DNA of 64,000 bases, from the NCBI GenBank assembly GCA_035342095.1, contig DAOQWL010000014.1, positions 1-64,000 of the forward strand, in the 5' to 3' direction. A program made the position numbers and the translations under genes. This document shows, piece by piece, positions 48,868 to 57,000 of this stretch. Each line of letters begins with the position of its first letter. Positions within the stretch are counted from its first letter, which is position 1. Under the pieces are notes generated by a model, which saw only the letters and a program-made list of their open reading frames with translations, made no database searches and was not told the DNA's origin. Source of the stretch: PLanc-01 sp035342095 (GTDB lineage Bacteria; Planctomycetota; Phycisphaerae; Sedimentisphaerales; Anaerobacaceae).

Positions 48868-50637
48868 CTATTCCTTCCCCTGGATCTTGGCCCAGGTGTC
48901 CTTGAGGGTGACCGTGCGATTGAAGACGAGCTTGCCGGGCGAACCGTCGGGATCGATGCAGAAATACCCTAGGCGCTCGAACTGATAGCGAGTCAGCGCC
49001 GCCGCGTTCGCCAGCGAGGGCTCGACCCAGCAGTCGGTCAACGTCTGCAGCGAGTTCGGGTTCAGATTGGCCGTGAAGTCCTTGCCCTCGGGCGCCTCGT
49101 CCGGATCGGGGACTGTGAACAGGCTGTCGTACAGTCGGACCTCGGCCTTGAGGGCTCGTGCAGCGCTGACCCAGTGCAGAGTCGCTTTGACCTTGCGGCC
49201 GTCGGGGGCGTCGCCGCCGCGAGTGGCAGGATCGTAGGTGCAGTGGAGCTCGGTCACGTTCCCCGAGGCGTCCTTCACGACGCGTGTGCACGTGATGAAG
49301 TACGCGTACCGCAGTCGGACCTCCCGGCCCGGGGCCAGGCGGAAGAACTTCTTCGGCGGCTCCTCCATGAAATCTTCCTGCTCGATGTACAGCTCCCGCG
49401 AGAACGGCACCTTCCGCGTGCCGGCCGACGGGTCCTCGGGGTTGTTGATCGCGTCCAGCTCCTCGACCTGGCCCTCGGGGTAGTTGTCGATGACGACCTT
49501 CAGCGGGTGCAGAACCGCCATGACGCGAGCGGAGGTCTTGTTCAGGTCCTCGCGGAGGCAGTGCTCCAGGAGCGCAACGTCGACGGTGCTATTGAACTTG
49601 TTGACGCCGATGACCTTGCAGAACTGGCGAATGCCGGAGGGGGAGTAGCCGCGACGACGCATGCCGGAGATGGTGGGCATGCGAGGGTCGTCCCAGCCGC
49701 GAACGAATTTCTCCTTGACGAGCTTGAGCAGCTTCCGCTTGCTCATGACCGTGTACGTCATGTTCAGGCGGGCGAACTCGATTTGCTGCGGGTGGTGGAT
49801 CTTCTTGCCCCACGGCCCGGAACCGTCGTCGGTCCGCCCCTCGTTCACCGCGTCGATGAACCAGTCGTAGAGCGGTCGGTGATTCTCGAACTCCAGCGTG
49901 CAGATCGAGTGCGTGATGCCCTCGATGGAGTCCTCGAACCCGTGGGCCCAGTCGTACATGGGATAGATGCACCAGGCGTCGCCCTGGCGATGGTGATGCT
50001 CGTGTACGATCCGGTACATGATCGGGTCGCGAAGGTTCAGATTGGGATGGGCCATATCGATCTTGGCGCGGAGGGTCTTGGAGCCGTCGGGGAACTCGCC
50101 CTTGCGCATCCGCTCGAAGAGGTCCAGATTCTCCTGGATCGACCGGTCGCGATAGGGACTGGGCCTTCCCGGCTGCGTGAGCGTCCCGCGGTAGTCGCGG
50201 ACCTCGTCGCCGGTGAGGTCGCAAACGTAGGCTTTGCCCTTGCGGATCAGCTCGACCGCCCAGTCGTGCATCTGCTGGAAGTAGTCGGAACCGTAGAAGA
50301 GCCGGTCGTCCCACCGGGCGCCGAGCCAACGGACGTCTTCGATGATGGAATCGACGTACTCCTGCTCTTCCTTCTCGGGGTTCGTGTCGTCGAAGCGGAG
50401 ATTGAACTGCCCGCCGAACTCGGAGGCGATGCCGTAGTTCAGATTGATGCTCTTGGCGTGCCCAATGTGCAGGTAGCCGTTGGGTTCCGGCGGGAATCGC
50501 GTCGCGACCCGCCCCGCCCACTTGCCCGACTGGAGGTCGTCGGCCACCATCTGGCGAATAAAGTCCAGTCCGCGTTCGCCGCCGGGACCCTCAGTTCCGT
50601 TCGGCCCGTTGCCCGTCACCTCGTTGTCTTTTGCCAT
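48868..50637 (-). CDS. glnS: glutaminyl-tRNA synthetase
   Basis: A 589-residue class I synthetase. FPPEPNGYLHIGHAKSINLN holds the HIGH motif, TYTVMSKRKLLKLV the KMSKS-type motif, and RFDDTNPEKEEQEYVDSI is typical of GlnRS/GluRS. The C-terminal beta-barrel anticodon-binding region is complete, ending in VTLKDTWAKIQGKE. It charges tRNA-Gln directly. The ATG at 50637 (MAKDNEVTG) is preferred over an upstream TTG. Confidence 0.96.
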   Translation of the reverse strand: MAKDNEVTGNGPNGTEGPGGERGLDFIRQMVADDLQSGKWAGRVATRFPPEPNGYLHIGHAKSINLNYGIASEFGGQFNLRFDDTNPEKEEQEYVDSIIEDVRWLGARWDDRLFYGSDYFQQMHDWAVELIRKGKAYVCDLTGDEVRDYRGTLTQPGRPSPYRDRSIQENLDLFERMRKGEFPDGSKTLRAKIDMAHPNLNLRDPIMYRIVHEHHHRQGDAWCIYPMYDWAHGFEDSIEGITHSICTLEFENHRPLYDWFIDAVNEGRTDDGSGPWGKKIHHPQQIEFARLNMTYTVMSKRKLLKLVKEKFVRGWDDPRMPTISGMRRRGYSPSGIRQFCKVIGVNKFNSTVDVALLEHCLREDLNKTSARVMAVLHPLKVVIDNYPEGQVEELDAINNPEDPSAGTRKVPFSRELYIEQEDFMEEPPKKFFRLAPGREVRLRYAYFITCTRVVKDASGNVTELHCTYDPATRGGDAPDGRKVKATLHWVSAARALKAEVRLYDSLFTVPDPDEAPEGKDFTANLNPNSLQTLTDCWVEPSLANAAALTRYQFERLGYFCIDPDGSPGKLVFNRTVTLKDTWAKIQGKE

Positions 50638-50803
50638 GTTGAAACCACCCAATTCCTGCAAAGCGATCTCTGAGTTATTCGCTGGGGATTCACGAATCTA
50701 CCGGGCGACCATCCTACCTCCCGGTCCCGCCGCTGTCCATGCAATAGTGCTCATGCACCCACTCGGGGGTATGTTGCCCCGGCTCTCGGCGTGCGTTCCT
50801 GCC

Positions 50804-51358
50804 TCAATCAGGCACATGAAGATCACGGTACAGATAACTGCTGCGTTCGAGGATTCTTTGGACCGTCTGTCCGCTCTCATGATCACCACCGGCGTGGTTG
50901 TCAGTTGGCGGGATGGAACGCGGGGACAATTGTCCCTGCGCCAGCAGGGATATGTACGAGCTAAGCAGTCGTTCGTCGCAGTTCCCCACATGGGGGAAGA
51001 ACGGACGTAATATGTCATGCAGGTCTGAGCAGCCATTGGGAGAGGGCTGTTGCCACATCTCGAACATTCCGACGTTGGGATTCTTGTCGAAGGGAACGCG
51101 GGACAGGCGGATCGACCAGAAACACTCGGGAGGTCCCGGATCGTAGACGTTCTGCTGGCAGGGGAAGAATTCCGAGAAGTCCTCGTTCATCCAGCCAACA
51201 CGTGCCTGTTTGAATTTTCTTAGACCCAGAAGCCTTTCAAGTTGGTCGCGGTCAATACGAACGCCATCCCACCCCCGTAACCAGCACTGGACTACACAGA
51301 ATAATGAGATCGCCCTATGCTGTCGCCTCGCACCTTCCCGAACCTCAACCTGTTCCAT
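50804..51358 (-). CDS. hypothetical protein, cysteine/tryptophan-rich
   Basis: A 184-residue soluble protein with no recognised family, including CVVQCWLRGWDGVRIDRDQL and PPECFWSIRLSRVPFDKNP. The ATG at 51358 has AGAGG 7 nt before; the longer frame to 51451 would overlap the upstream gene. It lies 46 bp after another unknown gene and likely forms a two-gene operon with it. Base composition (lower GC than neighbours) hints at later acquisition. Confidence 0.6.
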   Translation of the reverse strand: MEQVEVREGARRQHRAISLFCVVQCWLRGWDGVRIDRDQLERLLGLRKFKQARVGWMNEDFSEFFPCQQNVYDPGPPECFWSIRLSRVPFDKNPNVGMFEMWQQPSPNGCSDLHDILRPFFPHVGNCDERLLSSYISLLAQGQLSPRSIPPTDNHAGGDHESGQTVQRILERSSYLYRDLHVPD

Positions 51359-51404
51359 GGTCAAACCTCTGATATCGGCGTCATGAGTCTCCGGTATGGA
51401 GACG

Positions 51405-51767
51405 CTAATCCTGCTGTCGCTCCCGACCCTCACGCCAAGCATCGTAGGCACTCAGAAAGTCCGCTATCCATGGTATCAGCACCAGGCGTATTCCATCATC
51501 GTCGCGTTCTACTCGCAGCGGAGGGGTTCCGCTATTGCACTTGGGATCGACATCGCAGTGTTCGCGACCCCAGGCCTCCAGACGCCTTCCAATGGTCTCC
51601 AAATCGCGTAGGCTCATCCCCAATTGCTTGAGGCGTACGTCGCTGTCCTGGTCCTGGGTCCGGAAAACGAGAGGGCGTTGATCACCTTCGTGCTGCTGGC
51701 ACAGCCACTCAAGAACCCTTTTCTCTTCCGGCGACAATTGAAATCGCTGTGACATCCGAAACTTCAT
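51405..51767 (-). CDS. hypothetical small protein
   Basis: A 120-residue charged helical protein (MSQRFQLSPEEKRVLEWLCQQHEG, ending IPWIADFLSAYDAWREGRER). GGAGG lies 8 nt before the ATG at 51767. It has a winged-helix-like opening (residues 8-30), but a DNA-binding role is not established. It precedes the unknown gene at 50804-51358. Confidence 0.6.
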   Translation of the reverse strand: MKFRMSQRFQLSPEEKRVLEWLCQQHEGDQRPLVFRTQDQDSDVRLKQLGMSLRDLETIGRRLEAWGREHCDVDPKCNSGTPPLRVERDDDGIRLVLIPWIADFLSAYDAWREGRERQQD

Positions 51768-52091
51768 TACCACCGCCTCCCAGGCATCCCAAATGTAGTT
51801 GGATCAGGACGCTGATTGCCACCGGTATCCAGCCCATGCTCTGGTGGTCTCATCTGAGGATGCAAGAACTTGCCGCTACAGATTCCATCGGTCGAAATGG
51901 GAGGCGAGATGAGTGGAAGACGCAGCAGCCGTGTTTCAGACTCAGCGGCCCTGTGGTTCTGCGTGAGATGGGGTTCTTCGAGGGAGGCGGTGTGCAGTGC
52001 ACACCCTACGCGGAGGAATCCGTGCCAATCCTGCGAATCCGTGTCGGCGCTTTCTTCTCTGCGACCTCGGTGCCCTCTGTGGCAGAGATAC
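51768..52091. other. 324-bp intergenic region with a palindrome and repeat-like text
   Basis: No supported gene. GGTGTGCA-G-TGCACACC at 51990-52006 is a perfect palindrome. It is followed by AATCCGTGCCAATC / CGAATCCGTGTC-type short direct repeats and CTCGGTGCCCTCTGTGGC, text I associate with decayed dispersed repeats in related genomes. Confidence 0.4.
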
Positions 52092-52445
52092 TCAGAGCCA
52101 GACAACTTCCTTGAGGATGCGTGTGATCCAAGGCGAATCCTCCCGCCGGAGATTCTCGATCTCAGTGGCGGTGTAGGGGAATATATCGCAGGGGATGGAA
52201 ATGCCATCGGGCAGGAACTCCGGGATTCGGTCGCGGAAGGGCTTCTCGCTGGCTCGCAGGATGATCAGCAGATCGGCGTCACTGTGCGGACCGTAGGTGT
52301 CGGTGGCGTAGGAACCAAACAAACCGACCTTCTCCACGTCCGGGCGACGACTCCTCAATTCGGCGGCCCATGTGCACAGTTCCTGCATGACCTTGGACTT
52401 ATCCGCAAAGAAGACTTTCACAGAATCCGACGATCTGTCCGGCAT
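52092..52445 (-). CDS. MNT nucleotidyltransferase (antitoxin of HEPN-MNT pair)
   Basis: A 117-residue minimal nucleotidyltransferase. VGLFGSYATDTYGPHSDADLL fits the GS-x10-DxD signature exactly. In characterised HEPN-MNT systems the MNT protein adds AMP to the HEPN toxin and neutralises it. It overlaps the HEPN gene by 47 nt and lies downstream of it. The system may act in plasmid or phage control, or be a housekeeping pair; nothing in sequence decides. Confidence 0.85.
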   Translation of the reverse strand: MPDRSSDSVKVFFADKSKVMQELCTWAAELRSRRPDVEKVGLFGSYATDTYGPHSDADLLIILRASEKPFRDRIPEFLPDGISIPCDIFPYTATEIENLRREDSPWITRILKEVVWL

Positions 52446-52791
52446 AAGCTATCGCCTCCTCGGCTTCCTTGCGAGTGTAGTAGTCGCCGGGAGAGCCCTG
52501 GTCAAAGCCATTGGGATACCGCGTGGGAATGTAATGCCGATCCAGGGCCCGAGCCGCATCGAGGAGGGATTCCGAGATGCTCACCTTGTCCGCGAGGCCC
52601 TGGAGGAGTTTCAGGACCGAGTGGCCCCAACTCTCGCCGTGCAGACGAAGATAGACCGCTTTGACCGCCTTCTCGGCGCCCTGTTGAGAACTGAAGCACG
52701 CCCATTCGAAGTGCCCATGCTCGGAGGCATCGGCAGCGTGGTCCAAATCCCGCCGTGCCTGAGCGAACCAGTCTCCCGATCTGTCAGCCAT
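52399..52791 (-). CDS. HEPN-domain protein (toxin of HEPN-MNT pair)
   Basis: A 130-residue four-helix protein of the COG2250 type: WFAQARRDLDHAADASEHG, CFSSQQGAEKAVKAVYL and ARALDRHYIPTRYPNGF. The R-x4-H-Y arrangement in RALDRHY resembles the RNase motif (R-x4-6-H) of HEPN toxins. Start MADRSGDW at 52791. The MNT gene follows and overlaps. Confidence 0.85.
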   Translation of the reverse strand: MADRSGDWFAQARRDLDHAADASEHGHFEWACFSSQQGAEKAVKAVYLRLHGESWGHSVLKLLQGLADKVSISESLLDAARALDRHYIPTRYPNGFDQGSPGDYYTRKEAEEAIAYAGQIVGFCESLLCG

Positions 52792-52825
52792 TGGTCTCAC
52801 CTCCCAGGACGCTTGCTCGGGCAGC

Positions 52826-53725
52826 CTATCTCTTCCACGTGAAGGGCTTGCCGGTCAGGCGTTCGTAGGCTTCGATGTACTTGGCGCTGGTCTTCTCGAC
52901 GATGTCGGCGGGCAGCTCGACGCCGGGACCCGACTTGTCGAAGTGAGTCTCCTCAAGCCAGTTGCGGACGAACTGCTTGTCGAAGCTCTCCTGGTCGCGG
53001 CCGGGCGCGTACTTGTCGGCGGGCCAGAACCGCGAGGAGTCCGGCGTGAGGACTTCGTCGATCAGGATGATCTTGCCATCGGGGGTCAGGCCCCACTCGA
53101 ACTTCGTGTCCGCCAGGATCAGGCCCCTGCTCTCGGCGTACCGCCCGGCCTTTTGGAAGACCTCCAGGCTCTTATCGCGGACGTAGCTCGCACGCTCCTT
53201 GCCGATGATCCTCGCGGCCTCTTCGAAACTGATATTCTCGTCGTGCGTCCCTCGCTCGGCCTTCGTGGACGGAGTGAAGATCGGCTCCGGGAGTTTCTCG
53301 CACTGCGTCAGGCCGGAAGGCAGTTTCACGCCGCAGACCGTCGCGGTCTTCTGGTACTCCTTCCAGCCGGAGCCCGCCAGATACCCGCGGACCACACACT
53401 CGATCGGCAACACCTCGACCTTCTTGACCAGCATGCTGCGACCCTGGAGCTGCGCTCCCTGGGCGGAAAACGGCTTCGGATAGTCTTTGACGTTGTCCGA
53501 AAGGAGGTGGTGCTCGACCTGGCCGGTGAACAGTTCGAACCAGAACTTCGAAATCTGCGTCAGGACGACGCCTTTGCAGGGAATCCCGTTGGCCATGACG
53601 ACGTCGAAGGCACTGATTCGGTCCGTGGCGACGATCAGCAGCTTGTCGCCGAGGTCGTAGATATCGCGGACCTTGCCGCGCATTGGGTTGCGGCCGGGGA
53701 TGTTCGTCTGTTGAATGATCTGCAT
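52826..53725 (-). CDS. purC: phosphoribosylaminoimidazole-succinocarboxamide synthase
   Basis: A 299-residue SAICAR synthetase of purine biosynthesis. GKVRDIYDLGDKLLIVATDR, ISAFDVVMANGIPCKG and IECVVRGYLAGSGW are all family blocks, and LADTKFEWG and IDEVLTPDSSRFW complete the ATP and CAIR sites. Length fits the longer, eukaryote-like group. AAGGA precedes the ATG. It is divergent from the giant peptidase-like gene. Confidence 0.97.
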   Translation of the reverse strand: MQIIQQTNIPGRNPMRGKVRDIYDLGDKLLIVATDRISAFDVVMANGIPCKGVVLTQISKFWFELFTGQVEHHLLSDNVKDYPKPFSAQGAQLQGRSMLVKKVEVLPIECVVRGYLAGSGWKEYQKTATVCGVKLPSGLTQCEKLPEPIFTPSTKAERGTHDENISFEEAARIIGKERASYVRDKSLEVFQKAGRYAESRGLILADTKFEWGLTPDGKIILIDEVLTPDSSRFWPADKYAPGRDQESFDKQFVRNWLEETHFDKSGPGVELPADIVEKTSAKYIEAYERLTGKPFTWKR

Positions 53726-53826
53726 GACAGTTCCTTTCGATAGCCCGTCGGGCAGGTGGTTATGCTACTGGTCCGCCCGCCGTCCGTCAACCCCGGCCAA
53801 ACCCGAGGGCAGACCCGAGTTGGACC

Positions 53827-53855
53827 TTGACAGAGCCCGCCTGGCTGCGGATAAT
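53827..53855 (+). promoter_or_regulatory. sigma-70-like promoter for the gingipain-like gene
   Basis: TTGACA (53827-53832) and GATAAT (53850-53855) with a 17-bp spacer. It would give a leader of about 150 nt containing GC-rich hairpins (CCCGGG...CCCGGG). Confidence 0.55.
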
Positions 53856-54013
53856 GGTGGAATGTGAGCTTCCGGCGCACCCGGGACTGCCGCCCGGGTC
53901 GCCGTGCGGGCGGGCTTGTTTTCCTCCCTGCGACCGTAGCTCTGCGGATCAATCGAGACGTTGATTCGGGATGGCCATTCACGCGGAGCCACCCCCAAAG
54001 GAGGCTGAGAGTC

Positions 54014-57000
54014 ATGCGCACCAATCCGAAGCACGTCATCAGAACCCATCTACACCTGGTCCTCGTGGCCGCGGTCTGTCTGTTCCCCGCTGCAACCCTG
54101 CTGGCGCAGGCGGCGCCGGACCTGGTCGTCGTCGATCAATGGGAGACCGGCGGGACGGTCCATTTCACCCTCAAGAACAGTGGAACGGGCATCGCCAAGA
54201 GCGGCCACACCGCCACCCTGGCGGTGGACGGAACCCTCGTCGACGCAGCCGTCGTTGGCAATCCGATGTCGCCCGGGGAAACGTACAGCGGCGCTTTCCT
54301 GCAGTACTCCTGGCAGTGCACCGCCGACGGGTCGCACCCCGTGGTGGTCCGCGCCGACGCGTACGACATTGTTCCCGAGTCGAACGAGAAGAACAACACG
54401 CGCGAGGAGACCTGGATCTGCGACGTGACCGCGCCCAAGATCACCGACGGGCCGGAGGCAACGAACATCACGAAGACATCCGCGCAGATCGTGTGGACGA
54501 CGAACGAGGACTCCGACAGCCTCGTCCTGTACGGCACGGCCTCCCAGATCTACAAGTTCAGCGAATCCAGCCAGAAGATGACGACCGCCCACAAGATCCT
54601 GCTCGACGGGCTGAAGGCGGATACGAGGTACTACTACGTGGTTGAGTCCACCGACGCCCACGGGAACACCGTGCGGAGCAAGGAGCGGACGTTCCGCACG
54701 CTGGCGGAGCCGCTGGTGATCCTGTCGGGCCCGACGGTCCAGGACATCACGCAGACCGGGGCGACCGTCCTCTGGACGACCAACCACGCGAGCGACAGCG
54801 ACGTCCGATACGGCGTCGCGTCGGGCATGTACGCGGGGGATGCCTACAACGCCGCCGAGACAACCAGTCACAGCGTGCGACTGGAGGGCCTGGCGCCCGG
54901 CACGCTGTACTACTTCATCGTGGAATCGAAAACCCAATCCGACGAGGCAGTCAGCGACGAACAGACGTTCCAGACTCAGGGCGGGCAGGCCCAGTCGCCC
55001 GATCTGATCGTGGACTACGTCTGGGAGGACGACCACCAGCTTCATGCAAGGATCAAGAACACCGGCGGCGGCGCAGCGCCCGCCAGCCATCGCGCCGGGC
55101 TCTTCACGAGCGACCGCTTGATCGATTGGGCGGTCGTCACGGTCCCGCTGAGCCCAGGCGGGACGGCCGATGTCACGTTCAGGAAGTTCTTCTTCGAGTG
55201 CCACGACGCCCAGCACACCTTCCGCGTCACGGCGGACATCGACGAAGAGGTTTCCGAGCAGGATGAGACGAACAACAGTCTCGACTGGACCACCGAATGC
55301 GACGTCACGCCGCTGCGGATCATCGACGGTCCCTACGCACGCTCGATCATGCCCAAGACCGTCGATATCGTCTGGAAGACGAACAAGCCCTCGGACAGCA
55401 ACGCCCTCTATGACCGCTACGCAGGGGTCTTCGGCTTCAGTCAGAGTTCCCCCCAGCAGACGACCGAGCACCTGATTCACATCAAGGGCCTCACGCCGGG
55501 AACCGTCTACCAGTTCAAGGTCCGCTCTGCCACCGAGAACGGGCAGTCCGTCGAGAGCAAGCCCGGCTATTTCCGCACGAAGACGGAAGGCGCGACCGCC
55601 GCGAAGATCCAGGACCTCGTCTTCGAGCGAGAGGCGACCGACTTCCCCTGCTACCGGATCACGGCCGTGATCCGGGACGAGAACGACGTGGACAAGGTCG
55701 AATTCTTCGCGGACGGCATGCGGTTTCAAACGGACTACACCCCTCCGTTCCAGGCGGTGTTCGCGCCGGGGATCGTGCAGGGGGAGATCTTCCGCCCCTG
55801 GACCATCGAGGCGGTCGCCGTGGTAGCCGACGGAAGACTCAGCATGGCCAGCCTGTTCGAGCCGGCGTACGAGTGCAACGAGATCATCGCCGAATTCGAG
55901 TGGCCGTTCCCAAACGAGACGTTCTACATCCCCCGCGCGACCGCCCCGGCGGGAACGGAGATCCCCATCCGGGTCCATGCCTACGGGTGGGATACGATCC
56001 TCCACATGCCGGGCGGCATCGAGCTTCCGCCGGGCCATTCGGGCATCATGCTCGAATTCACGGAATGGCCGCTCGAAGAAGTCCGGTTCTATGTCAACAC
56101 CGTCCATATCGGGACAGTCCCGTCTCAGGCGGATCACATCTACGAGATTCCCTGGGACGCGGCAGGCATGCGCGTCGGGAGGTATGCGATCCGGGCCGAC
56201 GCGATCGCGAACGACCAGTGCATCCAGACGATCATCCAGGACATTGAACTCGAGGAGGGCGAGCCCGATATCGTGGCGACCCGCCAGGTCTGGCGGGAGG
56301 GCAACGCCTTCCGCGTCCGACTGAACATCCGCAACAGGGGAACCGTCAGCTACTACTGCGACGTCGTCCGCGACAACGTCGATGGTCTTCAGCCGATCCA
56401 GGATGCATTCGACGACTACAACGTCTCGGCCATACCTTCCTCGGACGGCCGACATTGCGACGTGACCCTGGACCTGTTCACTCCCACGTCGACCCAGTAT
56501 GAAATCCGGGCCGGCCGCACTGTTCGCCTGGAGTACTACGCGGTTCCCATCCAGTTCCCCGGTCCCGGCTCGTTCGACTACGAGATCGGGGATGACCCCG
56601 TCGAGGTCCGCGACAACTGGGGCATCGATACGTGGACGATCCCCTGTCGGTGTGTCCGCACCGAGGACGGCATCCGGCTCGACGACGAGATCGACTCGGC
56701 CATCGCAGGCTCGGACTATCTGATCGTCACCAATCCCGCCGCATGTCTGACCGAGTTCGGCGCCGCGGCCGAGGTACTCTCCGAGATGGCCCGGCTTGCC
56801 TACCACCGCAACGGCACCCTTGGCTATCCCTCCGGCCCGGGTTCCGACGATCCCGTGTGGGTCCGGGATTGCGCCCGCATGTGGGGCGCCACGATGACGG
56901 GCAGCGACGGCGTGGCCGGCAACTACCTCAGGAACGGCTATCTGCTGCTCGTCGGCGAGACCGAGATCCTGCCAGCATGGACCGTCAATTCGCCGGACAT

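Noticed and set aside
53864..54013. Longer start for the giant gingipain-like protein
   Set aside because: The added residues are arginine-rich, precede the signal peptide and lie upstream of the AAAGGAGG site used by ATG 54014.
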